DNA from: Gemmatimonadota bacterium
GTDB taxonomy: Bacteria > Gemmatimonadota > Gemmatimonadetes > Longimicrobiales > Gaopeijiaceae
Reading direction: 5' to 3'
Length of the DNA stretch: 55,021 bases
NCBI GenBank assembly: GCA_007124095.1
Contig: SLFU01000061.1
Coordinates: forward strand, 1 to 55,021
Positions 34,881 through 43,595 of the stretch are shown one piece after another. Position 1 is the stretch's first letter. Every line of letters starts with the position of its first letter. The position numbers and the translations under genes were made by a program. Under the pieces are notes generated by a model. The model saw nothing but the letters and a program-made list of their open reading frames with translations, was not told the DNA's origin and ran no database searches.

Positions 34881-35636
34881 TCAGATGAGCCCTTCCTCAT
34901 CCCTCAGAATCCGGACCAGCTCCGGCACCGCTCCTGCGCCTTCCCCGATGAACTCTCCCCCCGAGCGCTCCGGTGGGAGCTCCAATGACCGGAGCCGGAG
35001 CCGGGAGGCAACGGCCTTAGCGGGCCGCCGTTCCAGGGGCTTCCGTTTCGCGGCCATGATCCCCTTCATCGAAGCGAACCGGGGCTCGAAGGCTCCCTTC
35101 GTGATGGTCAGGACCGAGGGAAGCGGCAAGCGTACGTACTGCGTTCCCCCCTCGACCGCACGGGCGCAACGGACGGACCCGTGCCCCCCCTCCAGCTCGA
35201 ACTGGGACACCGCGGAGGCGCAACTCCATCCCAGGAGGGTCGCCAGCATGGGACCGACCTGTTCCTGGTCGTCATCCACCGCCTTCTTTCCGAGAAGGAT
35301 CAACTCCGCCCGATCTTCCTCGATCACCGACGCCAGGACCTTGGCCGTCGCGAGCCCATCGTGCGTGACCGTTCCCTCGATGAGAATCGCGCGATCTGCG
35401 CCCAGCGCCAACGCCGCACGCAATGTCTCCTCGGACTGGGCATCGCCGAGGGAGACAGCGGTCACCTCACCCTCCCCGACCGCCTCTCGAGTCCGCAGCC
35501 CTGCCTCCAGCGCGAACTCGTCATAGGGGTTCATGACGTGGCGGAGGCCCTCGGGGTCGATCGCGCTGCCGCCCCGGGCGATGCGAATGCGTGTCCCGGT
35601 GTCCGGGACTCGCTTGACGCAAACAATGATGTTCAC
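34881..35636 (-). CDS. etfB: Electron transfer flavoprotein beta subunit
   Basis: EtfB is the partner of EtfA. The GTG at 35636 gives VNIIVCVKRVPDTGTRIRI, the standard beta-subunit N-terminus, and 251 residues; the track's 35666 start is 10 codons earlier. Family features: MNPYDEFALEAGLRTRE, the AMP-site region VSLGDAQSEETLRAALALGADRAILIE, LGKKAVDDDQEQVGPMLATLLGW with the conserved D-x2-Q-V-G-P, and LPLPSVLTITKGAFEPRFAS. It is the upstream gene of the etfBA pair and lies about 45 bases after the antiporter stop. Confidence 0.95.
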   Translation of the reverse strand: MNIIVCVKRVPDTGTRIRIARGGSAIDPEGLRHVMNPYDEFALEAGLRTREAVGEGEVTAVSLGDAQSEETLRAALALGADRAILIEGTVTHDGLATAKVLASVIEEDRAELILLGKKAVDDDQEQVGPMLATLLGWSCASAVSQFELEGGHGSVRCARAVEGGTQYVRLPLPSVLTITKGAFEPRFASMKGIMAAKRKPLERRPAKAVASRLRLRSLELPPERSGGEFIGEGAGAVPELVRILRDEEGLI

Positions 35637-35679
35637 CTTCCGCACATCCTCCCTCCAGCTCGGCATGCCCGCCTTCCAC

Positions 35680-37092
35680 CTACATCGACCAGCCCACCAG
35701 CATGAAACCCGTGGTTGCCACGGCGGCCGCGATGAGCGCGTAGGGCAACTGTGTTCTCACATGATCGATATGGTCGGTCGCCGCCGCCATCGAAGCGATG
35801 ATCGTCGTATCCGAGATGGGGGAAGAGTGGTCTCCGAAGATTCCCCCGGAAAGGGCCGCCGCCACGAAGGGAGAGGGAGGCAGCTCCAAGGCAATCGCCG
35901 CGGGCACGACGATCGGCAGCATGATCGCGAAGGTTCCCCAGCTCGTACCGGTCGAAAAGGCGATTCCGGCCGACACCAGAAAGGCCAGGGGCAGAAAGAT
36001 CACCGGTGGAAGGACCCCGGCAGTCACCTGGGCGACGTATTCTCCTGTCCCCAGGGCATTCGCCACATCGCCGAGCGCCAGCGCAAGGAGGAGAACCAGG
36101 GCGAGGGGAACCAGGCCGCCCGCACCTTTCAGCCCGGTCCGAGTCAGCTCGTCCACGTTGGCCCCTCGCTGCCCCAGGAGAAGGAGCCACGAGACGGCGA
36201 GTGCGGAGAGGACGGCCCAGAGAACGGAGGTCGCCCCGGCCCCCGCGCGGAGGTCACCCCCTCCGGTGATAAAGAGGCTGACCGGCATCATCAGGACCAT
36301 CACGACGATCGGGAGAACCATGTTCACGGATCTGGGCGGGATCCGATCGTTCGGCTCGGGAGAAAGAATCTCCTCGTCAATCATCGGTTGTGAGTCCTTC
36401 CAGTGGAGTCTCCCGTCCCGGGTCCGGGCCTCCGCCTTCTTCATGGGCCCGAGATCCAGTCCCCAGACCACGGTCGCCCCGGCAAGGAAGAGGGCTGCCA
36501 GGGCGTAGAAGTTCAGCGGGATCGATCCGATAAAGACCCCAAGGGGATCCTCCACCCCTAGACCGATGAGGATCCCGAGGTTGTAGGCCCCCCAGGCGTT
36601 CAGGGGGATGAGGATGCAGACCGAAGCCGAGGTGGAGTCGATAATGTAGGCCAGCTTCTCCCTCGACACCTTGAAGCGGTCGAAGAGCGGCCTGGAAACA
36701 GCCCCCGCTACCAGGACCGTGATGTTTGATTCGATGAAGATGATCAACCCAGTGATCCAGGCGAGCGCCTGTGCGCGCCTGGGGGTGTTCACCCACTCTC
36801 GCGTCTCGAGGTACCGTACGAACCCCCGTACTCCCCCGGAACTCTCGATCGTTGCAATGAGCGCACCGATCACGAGGGTGAACAGGATCACATTCGCGTT
36901 TCCCGCGCTGGAGAGGACAGCCACGGTCTCCTCGATCGACCGTCCCAAGCCACTGAAGGGACTCCATCCCTCCAGAATCGTCCATCCGATCCAGATCCCG
37001 GCCGCAAGAGAGAGATAGACTTGCCGGGTCCAGATTGCGAGCACGATCGCAAGGACCGGAGGCAGGACGGAGAGCCAACCCGGATCGGTCAT
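35680..37092 (-). CDS. Na+/H+ antiporter, NhaC-type family
   Basis: The 470-residue membrane protein has about ten to twelve hydrophobic segments, beginning WLSVLPPVLAIVLAIWTRQVYLSLAAGIWIGW. Family signatures are the conserved GALIATIESSGGVRGFVRYL, LIIFIESNITVLVAGAVSRPLFDRFKVSREKLAYIIDSTSASVC, and FSTGTSWGTFAIMLPIVVP with FGDHSSPISDTTIIASMAAATDHIDHV near the C-terminus. NhaC-type carriers exchange sodium for protons (some related ones take up other substrates). The ATG overlaps the stop of the glycosylase gene (ATGA), which suggests co-translation. Confidence 0.9.
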   Translation of the reverse strand: MTDPGWLSVLPPVLAIVLAIWTRQVYLSLAAGIWIGWTILEGWSPFSGLGRSIEETVAVLSSAGNANVILFTLVIGALIATIESSGGVRGFVRYLETREWVNTPRRAQALAWITGLIIFIESNITVLVAGAVSRPLFDRFKVSREKLAYIIDSTSASVCILIPLNAWGAYNLGILIGLGVEDPLGVFIGSIPLNFYALAALFLAGATVVWGLDLGPMKKAEARTRDGRLHWKDSQPMIDEEILSPEPNDRIPPRSVNMVLPIVVMVLMMPVSLFITGGGDLRAGAGATSVLWAVLSALAVSWLLLLGQRGANVDELTRTGLKGAGGLVPLALVLLLALALGDVANALGTGEYVAQVTAGVLPPVIFLPLAFLVSAGIAFSTGTSWGTFAIMLPIVVPAAIALELPPSPFVAAALSGGIFGDHSSPISDTTIIASMAAATDHIDHVRTQLPYALIAAAVATTGFMLVGWSM

Positions 37093-37772
37093 TGGGGGGC
37101 CCCGGTCGGGCCGGAGGGGCCCGGAGAAGCAGGAGAGACGTCGGGATGCCCCTTGAGGAAGAATCGAAGGGGCCAGTCTCGGGCTTCCCGGATTCCGATC
37201 CGGCCGGAGACTCCGATCTGGCTCGCTTCGGGGCGGGGGCCGGTAAGGAGGAGCAGAGGTGGACGGGAGAGGGGATGCTCGTTCATGGAGCCGTCAATGG
37301 CCATCGCCTGACAGAGCCGGGCGGGACCGTTCGTGAGATCACTCTCTCTCCCCCGGCGCTCCCGCATCAACTCGACCCCAATTCCGGGTTCGACTCCCCT
37401 TATGAGGACGGCCTCCGGATCCCCTGGTCGCCCGGCCACCACATTGAAGCACCAGTGCATCCCGTAGACGAAGTACACGTACGCCGTGCCTGCCGGACCA
37501 AACATCGGAGCGTTCCGGCGGGTCCGTCCCGTCCGTTCTGCCGCATGGCAAGCCGGATCCCGGGGGCCCACGTAGGCCTCCGTCTCCACGATCCTTCCCC
37601 CACTCGGCTCATCTCCCACCAACGAAAGGAGGTGGCAGCCAAGGAGCTCGCGTGCCGCCTCCTCGGCTCCCTTCTCGAATCCCGAAAAATCCAACACCTC
37701 CTCCCCCGGAAAGCAGGAACGCCACGTCCCCGAGGACGTGGCGTTCCCGGCCTCCGCTCCGGAGGCGGCCAT
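37089..37772 (-). CDS. 3-methyladenine DNA glycosylase (AAG/MPG type)
   Basis: This base-excision enzyme removes alkylated purines from DNA. The 227-residue protein has the MPG fold signatures: AARELLGCHLLSL, the catalytic glutamate in GRIVETEAYVGPRDPACHAA, NAPMFGPAGTAYVYFVYGMHWCFNVV and PEAVLIRGVEP, then LTNGPARLCQAMAID. The ATG at 37772 is preceded by two tandem copies of an 18-mer that each encode ATG GGG GGT CCG TAA. Its stop overlaps the antiporter start. The gene lies after the NYN-LOTUS gene on the same strand. Confidence 0.93.
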   Translation of the reverse strand: MAASGAEAGNATSSGTWRSCFPGEEVLDFSGFEKGAEEAARELLGCHLLSLVGDEPSGGRIVETEAYVGPRDPACHAAERTGRTRRNAPMFGPAGTAYVYFVYGMHWCFNVVAGRPGDPEAVLIRGVEPGIGVELMRERRGRESDLTNGPARLCQAMAIDGSMNEHPLSRPPLLLLTGPRPEASQIGVSGRIGIREARDWPLRFFLKGHPDVSPASPGPSGPTGAPQ

Positions 37773-37773
37773 T

Positions 37774-37809
37774 ACTTACGGACCCCCCATGACTTACGGA
37801 CCCCCCATG
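37774..37809 (-). repeat. Tandem 18-bp repeat carrying two MGGP minicistrons
   Basis: CATGGGGGGTCCGTAAGT occurs twice back to back on the minus strand (37809-37792 and 37791-37774). Each copy holds a complete five-codon reading frame, ATG GGG GGT CCG TAA (MGGP). Both are in frame with the upstream NYN gene's TAG and with the glycosylase ATG. They may affect translation of the glycosylase. Confidence 0.75.
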
Positions 37810-37811
37810 GT

Positions 37812-39767
37812 CTAAGAGCGGGTCCTGCGGCTCCTGCGGGGACGTTCCCCCGCAGCCCCTCCCGTGGACGCCTCCACTCCAGAGGATGCCTCGACCCGGG
37901 TGTCCGAGTCGGGAGCAGAGTCCCTGCCGCTCTCCTCCGATTCCAGATGGCGCTTTCGGCGTCGCTCGAAATCGGACACCCACGCCTCCATGAACTTTTC
38001 GTAGCGGGAGGGGGTGAGGACCTCCTTCGCCTTCGCGGGATCCTGCTGAAGCACTGTGAAGAGGTCGTCGCCGAAGGCATCCACCAAGGCCTCGGCAGTC
38101 TTCTGTCCCACTCCGCGATAGGAGTTGGAGAGATACTGGACCACGCTCTCCCTTCCCCGCGGAAGCTGCAGCTTCTCGGGGTCGATCGCTCCCTCTTTGG
38201 CCGGACTCTTGGCCTCCGGAGGCTGCACCGGGGCGGGCCCATCGTCCGATGGAGCGGGCTTCGAAGCTCCGGAGGAGCGGCTTGCCACTACCTGGCCCTT
38301 GAAGAGAGGGGGCGGCTCCGTGCCGCTTCCCCGTCGGCCCCCGGCCCGCCGCGGGTGCAAGCGCCCGGGCACCAAGTCCCCTGCCCCCGTCTTGGATGGG
38401 GACTTGGAAGGAACCTCCCTCTTCGGCGCGGGTGCTTCCGGCTCCGGCTTCGGTTGAGTCGTCCGCGGTAGCGGCTTCTCCGCCTCCGGCTTGTCCGGCT
38501 TCGGGGTGGCGGCTTCCGACTTTGCAGCCCCCACCTTCGCACCCTCGTCCCGCAGGGATTCACGTGCCCCCAACGCCACCTGGTAGTTCCCACCGTCACC
38601 CTTTCGCAGGTCCACGATCTCGTGATCGTGCGCCTGCCGCAGGAACCGAGAGAACTTCGAGAAGCCCAACTCGGCTTCGTCGAACCCGCGCTCCAGGGCA
38701 AGCATCCTCCGCTTTACATCGGAGTCCCGCACGGAATCGGAGTCCTGATCCTCCAACAGATCGTCGATCGCCCTTCGGAGCAACCGATAAGCGGCCCCCA
38801 GCTTCTCGGGCTCCGAAGTGGTCTTCGCGGGCCCCCCGGACGTCCCGGGCGAGGTGCCCACCTCCGCCGAACGTCCGCTCGCTTCCGGTGCCCGGGTCCG
38901 ATCGGGACGGGTGGTTCTCGGAGGGCTCGCGCGGCCTCGATCGCTCTTCGCCGGCTCCCTCCTCTCCTCCTTCTGCTCGCCCTTCGAGGAACGGGACGAG
39001 AGGATCTCATACTGCCCGTTCTCCATCTTCCTGATCCGAAGAAGGCCCTTGCCAGAGGCCTCGGAGAGGAATCTCGAGAACTTGCTGAAGCCCATCCCCT
39101 TTTCGTCGAATCGGCTATCGAGCTCCAGCATTACCTGCTTCAGTCGATCGGAACGCATAACGTCGTTCCGCTTCTCCATCTGCTCGACCGCCTTCTCCAC
39201 GAGGAGCCAGGGATCCCAGGAGCTGGCGCCGGAATCGTCACTCTTCCTGAGTCCCGACAGGGAAGTATAGGAGTAGTACTCGTCGCAGTTCTGGACGAGG
39301 ATGTCGGAGGATGACTCCTGGATCCCCACCCCGATCACATACTTCCCGTATTCCTTGAGCTTCAAGACGAGGGACGAAAAGTCCGAATCCCCGGTCAGGA
39401 GGATATAGGTCCCGATCTCAGGGCGGGTGAAGACGAGCTCAATACCATCGATCGCCATCCGGATGTCCGTCGCGTTCTTCTTGCTGCTCCCATACGCGGG
39501 AGCGAAGATCAGATCGATGGAGGCCTCGGAGAGGGGAACGATGTACTGCGGATAGCGCCGCCAGTCGGCGTACGCCCTTTGAACGGTCACCTTTCCCTTG
39601 ATGATGTCCGAGTCAAGGAGGCCCTTGAGCTCCTTCGACAGGTCGCTCCGCATCCCCATGGTGACGTTGTCGAAGTCGACCAGGAGGGCTGCGTTGGGGG
39701 CTTGGGTTGGATGACGGGGAGAACCGGCTCCCTCGATGTGGGGGGCCTTGGAAAATGGAATACTCAT
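37812..39767 (-). CDS. NYN ribonuclease domain protein with two OST-HTH/LOTUS domains and a C-terminal HhH region
   Basis: The start is ATG 39767; the track's 39776 is a TTG. The 651-residue protein opens with a NYN (PIN-like, DUF88) nuclease domain: NAALLVDFDNVTMGM, KKNATDIRMAIDG, YILLTGDSDFSSLVLKLKEYG, giving four or more conserved acidic metal ligands. Two LOTUS/OST-HTH domains follow, at about residues 185-257 and 335-408; both contain GFSKFSRFL and end in a strand (NGQYEIL and GGNYQVAL). A long basic, proline-rich and disordered stretch leads to a C-terminal helix-hairpin-helix-like part (NSYRGVGQKTAEALVDAFGDDLFTVL) and an arginine-rich tail. LOTUS domains bind RNA, often G-rich or structured. 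The protein probably cuts or binds RNA in a complex; the target is unknown. Confidence 0.85.
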   Translation of the reverse strand: MSIPFSKAPHIEGAGSPRHPTQAPNAALLVDFDNVTMGMRSDLSKELKGLLDSDIIKGKVTVQRAYADWRRYPQYIVPLSEASIDLIFAPAYGSSKKNATDIRMAIDGIELVFTRPEIGTYILLTGDSDFSSLVLKLKEYGKYVIGVGIQESSSDILVQNCDEYYSYTSLSGLRKSDDSGASSWDPWLLVEKAVEQMEKRNDVMRSDRLKQVMLELDSRFDEKGMGFSKFSRFLSEASGKGLLRIRKMENGQYEILSSRSSKGEQKEERREPAKSDRGRASPPRTTRPDRTRAPEASGRSAEVGTSPGTSGGPAKTTSEPEKLGAAYRLLRRAIDDLLEDQDSDSVRDSDVKRRMLALERGFDEAELGFSKFSRFLRQAHDHEIVDLRKGDGGNYQVALGARESLRDEGAKVGAAKSEAATPKPDKPEAEKPLPRTTQPKPEPEAPAPKREVPSKSPSKTGAGDLVPGRLHPRRAGGRRGSGTEPPPLFKGQVVASRSSGASKPAPSDDGPAPVQPPEAKSPAKEGAIDPEKLQLPRGRESVVQYLSNSYRGVGQKTAEALVDAFGDDLFTVLQQDPAKAKEVLTPSRYEKFMEAWVSDFERRRKRHLESEESGRDSAPDSDTRVEASSGVEASTGGAAGERPRRSRRTRS

Positions 39768-39835
39768 AGTTGACAAATTGACTCTCGCAGCATGAAAAGA
39801 AATGTGCCGCGAAACCTCCCCACCAGCCCCCCGTT

Positions 39836-39855
39836 CCCCCCCGAGCTCGGGGGGG
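39836..39855. terminator. GC-rich 20-bp perfect palindrome upstream of the NYN gene
   Basis: CCCCCCCGAGCTCGGGGGGG is a perfect palindrome between the acyl-CoA ligase stop and the NYN gene start. Including a G-U pair and two further pairs, the stem is longer. On the minus strand it could end the ligase transcript, but no T-run follows directly (only TTTCTTTT some 25 bases on), so the terminator reading is uncertain. Confidence 0.4.
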
Positions 39856-39891
39856 GACCGGGGGACAGGTCAGGGGAAGTCTCTCGGTAAC

Positions 39892-41496
39892 TCACCCTCG
39901 CGTCGGGCCGGAGAGTTCCGCCTCTATCAGGCGGGCCAGCTCGACTCGACGGACCTTCCCGGTTCCCGTCATGGGAAATGCATCGAAGAAGCGGACGATG
40001 TCCGGACCCTTGTAGTCCGCAAGCGTGCTCCTGCACCATTCGCGGAGCTCCTCGCCCGTGACGATCGCTCCCTCTACAGGCACGACCGAAGCACAGACCG
40101 CCTCTCCAAGCAACTCATCCCGAATTCCCACCACCGCCGCCTCCTGCACCGCCGGGTGGGCCTGGAGCCGATCTTCGATCTCCCGGGGATAGACATTGGA
40201 ACCGCCTCGAATGATAACCCCTTTCGTCCGTCCCACCAAATGGATATACCCATCCTCATCAAGCATCCCCAGGTCGCCAGTCCGGAAGTACCCCTCGGGG
40301 TCGATGGAGGACGATGTCTCGAGCGGCTGCCGGTAATATCCCTTCATCAACCCCGGTCCCACGACTGCGAGCTCACCGAGGCTCTCCAGGGGCAGCTCCG
40401 AGCCATCCGCCTTGAGCACCCGGACCCGAGTCCCCTCTACCGGACGTCCCACGGTGAAGCGCCGCTTCTCGTCGGGGTCGCTGGAGCGAGTGACGGCCAA
40501 GGTCGACGCGGTCTCCGTCAAGGAGTAGGCTGTCAATAGCTGCGGGCAGAGCTCCTCCTCCACCTGGCGGTACAGCTCTTCCGACATAGGTGCCCCCGCA
40601 ACCAGACCGGTCCGGAGAGTCGAGAGGTCCCGGGGCTTCTCCCGCTGGGCCCGGAGCTCCGCGGCGAAGACGGTCGGGACTCCATAGTGGACGGTCGCCC
40701 CGTGGGTCGAGATCAAGTCGAGGCATTCACCGGGATCGAACTCCGACTGAAGGACCAGAGTAGCCCCCGAAATTACGCACCCAAGCACCCCGGGGCCGAG
40801 CCCGAACACGTGGAAGAGGGCGGTCACTCCGACCACTCGATCCTCCACGCCGAGCTCCACCGCCTCCGAGGTCGCCGCGGCAACGTGGATCAGGTTCCGA
40901 TGGCTGAGCTCCACCCCCTTGGGCTTCCCCGTGGTTCCGGAGGTGTAGACGATCGCAAAGAGATCGTCATCCGATCCCCCCTCGGGGCCTTCGAAGTCCC
41001 TTCCCGTCCCCGCCGAGAGAAGGTCCTCGAACTGGAAGATGCGATCGTCGTACCAGAGGTCCTCCTCCCCGACCGTGACCAGGTACTGAAGCTCCGGAAG
41101 GGAGGGCAGGAGTTCCTCGAAAAGCTGAAGATAGTCGACCTCGTGGAAAGCCTCGACCGTGATCGCGCACACCGCTTCCGAGTGACGGAGCCGGTACTGC
41201 AGCTCGGCCTCGGTCAGGTGGGGATCCAGCGGAACCAGTATGGCACCGAGCTTGGCGACTGCGAAAAGGGAGATCGCGAACTCCGGACATTCCGGGAGGA
41301 TGATGGCCACCCGGTCACCCATTTCGATTCCGAGATTCGAGAGCGAGGCCGCCAGAGCCTCGGCTGCACCTTCCGCTTCACCGAAGGAGAGTCGGTCATC
41401 CTGCGAGAGGAGAAAGATCCCCTCGGGGTCCGTGGTTGCGCGGTGAGCCAGGACATGGGCGACGGTCATTCCACGAAAGCGCTCGCTGAGCGCCAT
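39892..41496 (-). CDS. Long-chain-fatty-acid/acyl-CoA ligase (AMP-binding)
   Basis: The 534-residue enzyme joins a carboxylic acid to CoA through an acyl-AMP. Motifs: [25 protein letters not shown] (A3), TAYSLTETAST (A5), GYFRTGDLGMLDEDGYIHLVGRTKGVIIRGGSNVYPREIED (A7 to A8) and MTGTGKVRRVELARL with the catalytic lysine at the end. The pattern is closest to medium/long-chain fatty acyl-CoA synthetases. Substrate length cannot be read. It shares a strand with the NYN gene but is separated by the palindrome. Fatty acid activation could feed the ETF-dependent oxidation, but no beta-oxidation genes are nearby. Confidence 0.88.
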   Translation of the reverse strand: MALSERFRGMTVAHVLAHRATTDPEGIFLLSQDDRLSFGEAEGAAEALAASLSNLGIEMGDRVAIILPECPEFAISLFAVAKLGAILVPLDPHLTEAELQYRLRHSEAVCAITVEAFHEVDYLQLFEELLPSLPELQYLVTVGEEDLWYDDRIFQFEDLLSAGTGRDFEGPEGGSDDDLFAIVYTSGTTGKPKGVELSHRNLIHVAAATSEAVELGVEDRVVGVTALFHVFGLGPGVLGCVISGATLVLQSEFDPGECLDLISTHGATVHYGVPTVFAAELRAQREKPRDLSTLRTGLVAGAPMSEELYRQVEEELCPQLLTAYSLTETASTLAVTRSSDPDEKRRFTVGRPVEGTRVRVLKADGSELPLESLGELAVVGPGLMKGYYRQPLETSSSIDPEGYFRTGDLGMLDEDGYIHLVGRTKGVIIRGGSNVYPREIEDRLQAHPAVQEAAVVGIRDELLGEAVCASVVPVEGAIVTGEELREWCRSTLADYKGPDIVRFFDAFPMTGTGKVRRVELARLIEAELSGPTRG

Positions 41497-41599
41497 GTCA
41501 CCTCCAGCAGGGTCTGGGATCCGGAAAGCCGCCTCTCGCGAGCATCCCGGATCGAGCAGGATCGAAGCCGACGAAGAATAGAGCGACCATGAATCCCCG

Positions 41600-42721
41600 T
41601 CAAACCGCTCGAGGGCATTCCGCGGCCAGGAGATCGCGCACTGTCTCTCCCTCCACGACCCGGCTCCATCCGGTTCCGGGATCCACCCGCCCGGGGGCCT
41701 CGAGGAGGACGTATCGGGTACTTCCGCCCCTCACCTTCTTGTCCCGGGTGGTGAGCTCGATCAAGACCTCGGGAGAAGGCGCATCGTTCACCCGGGTAGG
41801 GAGCTCCACCGCGTCGAGCGCCTCGGCGAGGGCCTCGGAGGTTCCCGACCGGGTAACCCCGAGTCGCTCGCCGAGCAGCGCCTCGAGGATCATGCCCTGA
41901 GCGACGGCGCTCCCGTGGGGCAAACGGTACCCAGAGGCGGCTTCCAGGGCATGACCGAGGGTGTGCCCGAAGTTCAGGATCTGCCGGCGGCCGGCCTCCG
42001 TCTCGTCCTCACTGACGACGGCGGCCTTCAATTCGACCGATCGAGCCACCATCCTCGCCGTGGCCTCGGGTTCCCCCTCGAGAAGCTGGTCCGCCACGTC
42101 GCGCACCCACGCCATGTACCCCGCATCCAGGATGGCCCCATGCTTCACGGCTTCGGCCAGCCCCTGGCTCCGTTCCAGGCGAGGAAGCGTCGAAGTCAGC
42201 TCGGGGTCGGCCAGGACGAATCGCGGCGGATGGAAGGCTCCGACCAGGTTCTTGCCCGCGGCGACATCCACTCCGGTCTTCCCCCCGACGGAGGCATCGA
42301 CCATCGCAACCAGAGAGGTCGGAATCTGCACCACTGGGATGCCCCGCATATACGTGGCCGCCACGAACCCCGCGAGATCACCGGTCACCCCGCCACCAAG
42401 AGCCACGACACATCCGTCTCGACCGATACCCTCCGCCAGGAGGTCATCGGTGAGGCGCGCCCACTCCGAGCGAATCTTGTTGCGCTCGCCGTGTGGGAAG
42501 GTCTTCACCACCACCCGGGCTCCGGCCCGGGAGAGAAGCGCTCGAATGCGATCGCCGTGGAACCCGAAGACCCGATCGTCGGAGATGAGGGCGTACGCGT
42601 CCGCCGGAGCGAGCCGCGACAGAAGTTCCGGGAGCTCCTCTACGACCCCCGGGGCAACGCGAACAGCATACGGAGATCCCAGCGCGGTGGTCACGGGGAT
42701 GTCCCACCGATCCGATGTCAT
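41600..42721 (-). CDS. aroB: 3-dehydroquinate synthase
   Basis: AroB makes 3-dehydroquinate from DAHP, the second step of the shikimate pathway. The 373-residue protein has the NAD-binding and catalytic regions: FPHGERNKIRSEWARL, VALGGGVTGDLAGFVAATYMRGIPVVQIPTSLVAMVDASVGGKTGVD, FHPPRFVLADPELTSTLPRLERSQGLAEAVKHG, and LNFGHTLGHALE with the zinc-binding histidines. Length and motifs are standard. The start ATG overlaps the folK stop (ATGA), so folate and shikimate synthesis genes are translated together here. Confidence 0.96.
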   Translation of the reverse strand: MTSDRWDIPVTTALGSPYAVRVAPGVVEELPELLSRLAPADAYALISDDRVFGFHGDRIRALLSRAGARVVVKTFPHGERNKIRSEWARLTDDLLAEGIGRDGCVVALGGGVTGDLAGFVAATYMRGIPVVQIPTSLVAMVDASVGGKTGVDVAAGKNLVGAFHPPRFVLADPELTSTLPRLERSQGLAEAVKHGAILDAGYMAWVRDVADQLLEGEPEATARMVARSVELKAAVVSEDETEAGRRQILNFGHTLGHALEAASGYRLPHGSAVAQGMILEALLGERLGVTRSGTSEALAEALDAVELPTRVNDAPSPEVLIELTTRDKKVRGGSTRYVLLEAPGRVDPGTGWSRVVEGETVRDLLAAECPRAV

Positions 42722-43302
42722 GGACTCCTCTCCCCTTCCACGTCCGGCTCGAAGTCCAGAGGCGTCGTCTCGGCAAGCCCCTCAGGGAGGCTTCCGTCTG
42801 GCGCCCATCGGATCAACGCACGCCCCGACCCGGGATCCACCATATCTCCCGCCACGTCTCCGAGGAGGCCGTAGACGAAGGCCCGGGACTTCCAATGGGG
42901 ATGAGGCACCGTTAGATCTGGGGTCTCCAGCTGCAGCGTTCCGAAAAAGACAAGGTCCACATCGAGCGTCCTGGGGCCGAATCGCACCTCGCGCACCCGT
43001 CCCGCCTCACGCTCGATCGCCTGCAGTTGGCGAAGGAGCGCTCGGGGGCCGCGCGGGCTGCGTCCCCGGACCAGGACATTGAGATAGGCGCTTTGGGGAA
43101 CCGGCCCCCAGGCCGCGGACTCGACCACCCGGGATACGGCTTCGAGGCGGATCACCTCCAGGAGGCGGCGGAGCCCGAGGCTCAGGTGACCCCTCCGGTC
43201 GCCGACATTCGATCCGAGGGAAAGGATCACCGGTACCCCGGAGCGACCAGGCCCCGATACGGCTCGGGCCTCTCCGTGCCCCTCGTCGGGTGCAGACGGC
43301 AT
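42718..43302 (-). CDS. folK: 2-amino-4-hydroxy-6-hydroxymethyldihydropteridine pyrophosphokinase
   Basis: FolK transfers pyrophosphate to 6-hydroxymethyl-dihydropterin in folate synthesis. The fold begins VPVILSLGSNVGDRRGHL and contains VSRVVESAAWGPVPQSAYLN, FGPRTLDVDLVFFGTLQLETPDLTVPHPHWKSRAFV. The long N-terminal leader in the track (start 43497) has no family resemblance. ATG 43302 (MPSAPDEGHGEA) gives 194 residues and is the most likely start; ATG 43359 is also possible. The stop overlaps the aroB start. Confidence 0.9.
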   Translation of the reverse strand: MPSAPDEGHGEARAVSGPGRSGVPVILSLGSNVGDRRGHLSLGLRRLLEVIRLEAVSRVVESAAWGPVPQSAYLNVLVRGRSPRGPRALLRQLQAIEREAGRVREVRFGPRTLDVDLVFFGTLQLETPDLTVPHPHWKSRAFVYGLLGDVAGDMVDPGSGRALIRWAPDGSLPEGLAETTPLDFEPDVEGERSP

Positions 43303-43595
43303 CCCGCTGCGCTGCAGGCGGCGGCTTTCCTTCGCACTTCGGAGCATTTCACTTGCCATTGAGGTCAATGCAGATTCCAGTGTAGACTTATCGGACGCTG
43401 GCCCTTCGGAGAGGCCTACCGGTCCGACGCCTCCACGCGCGACGTCGATCGGGGTGCAGTGCGCACCGATCGCCGCCTGGCGGGTAGGAGCATCCAAAGA
43501 TACGATTTGCGTAGCGGCCTGTCAGGCGCAGGCGGCGCGCCCTTACGACACGACCCCACGTCACGACTCGTCAAACCTTGCAGGAGTGTAGCGCC

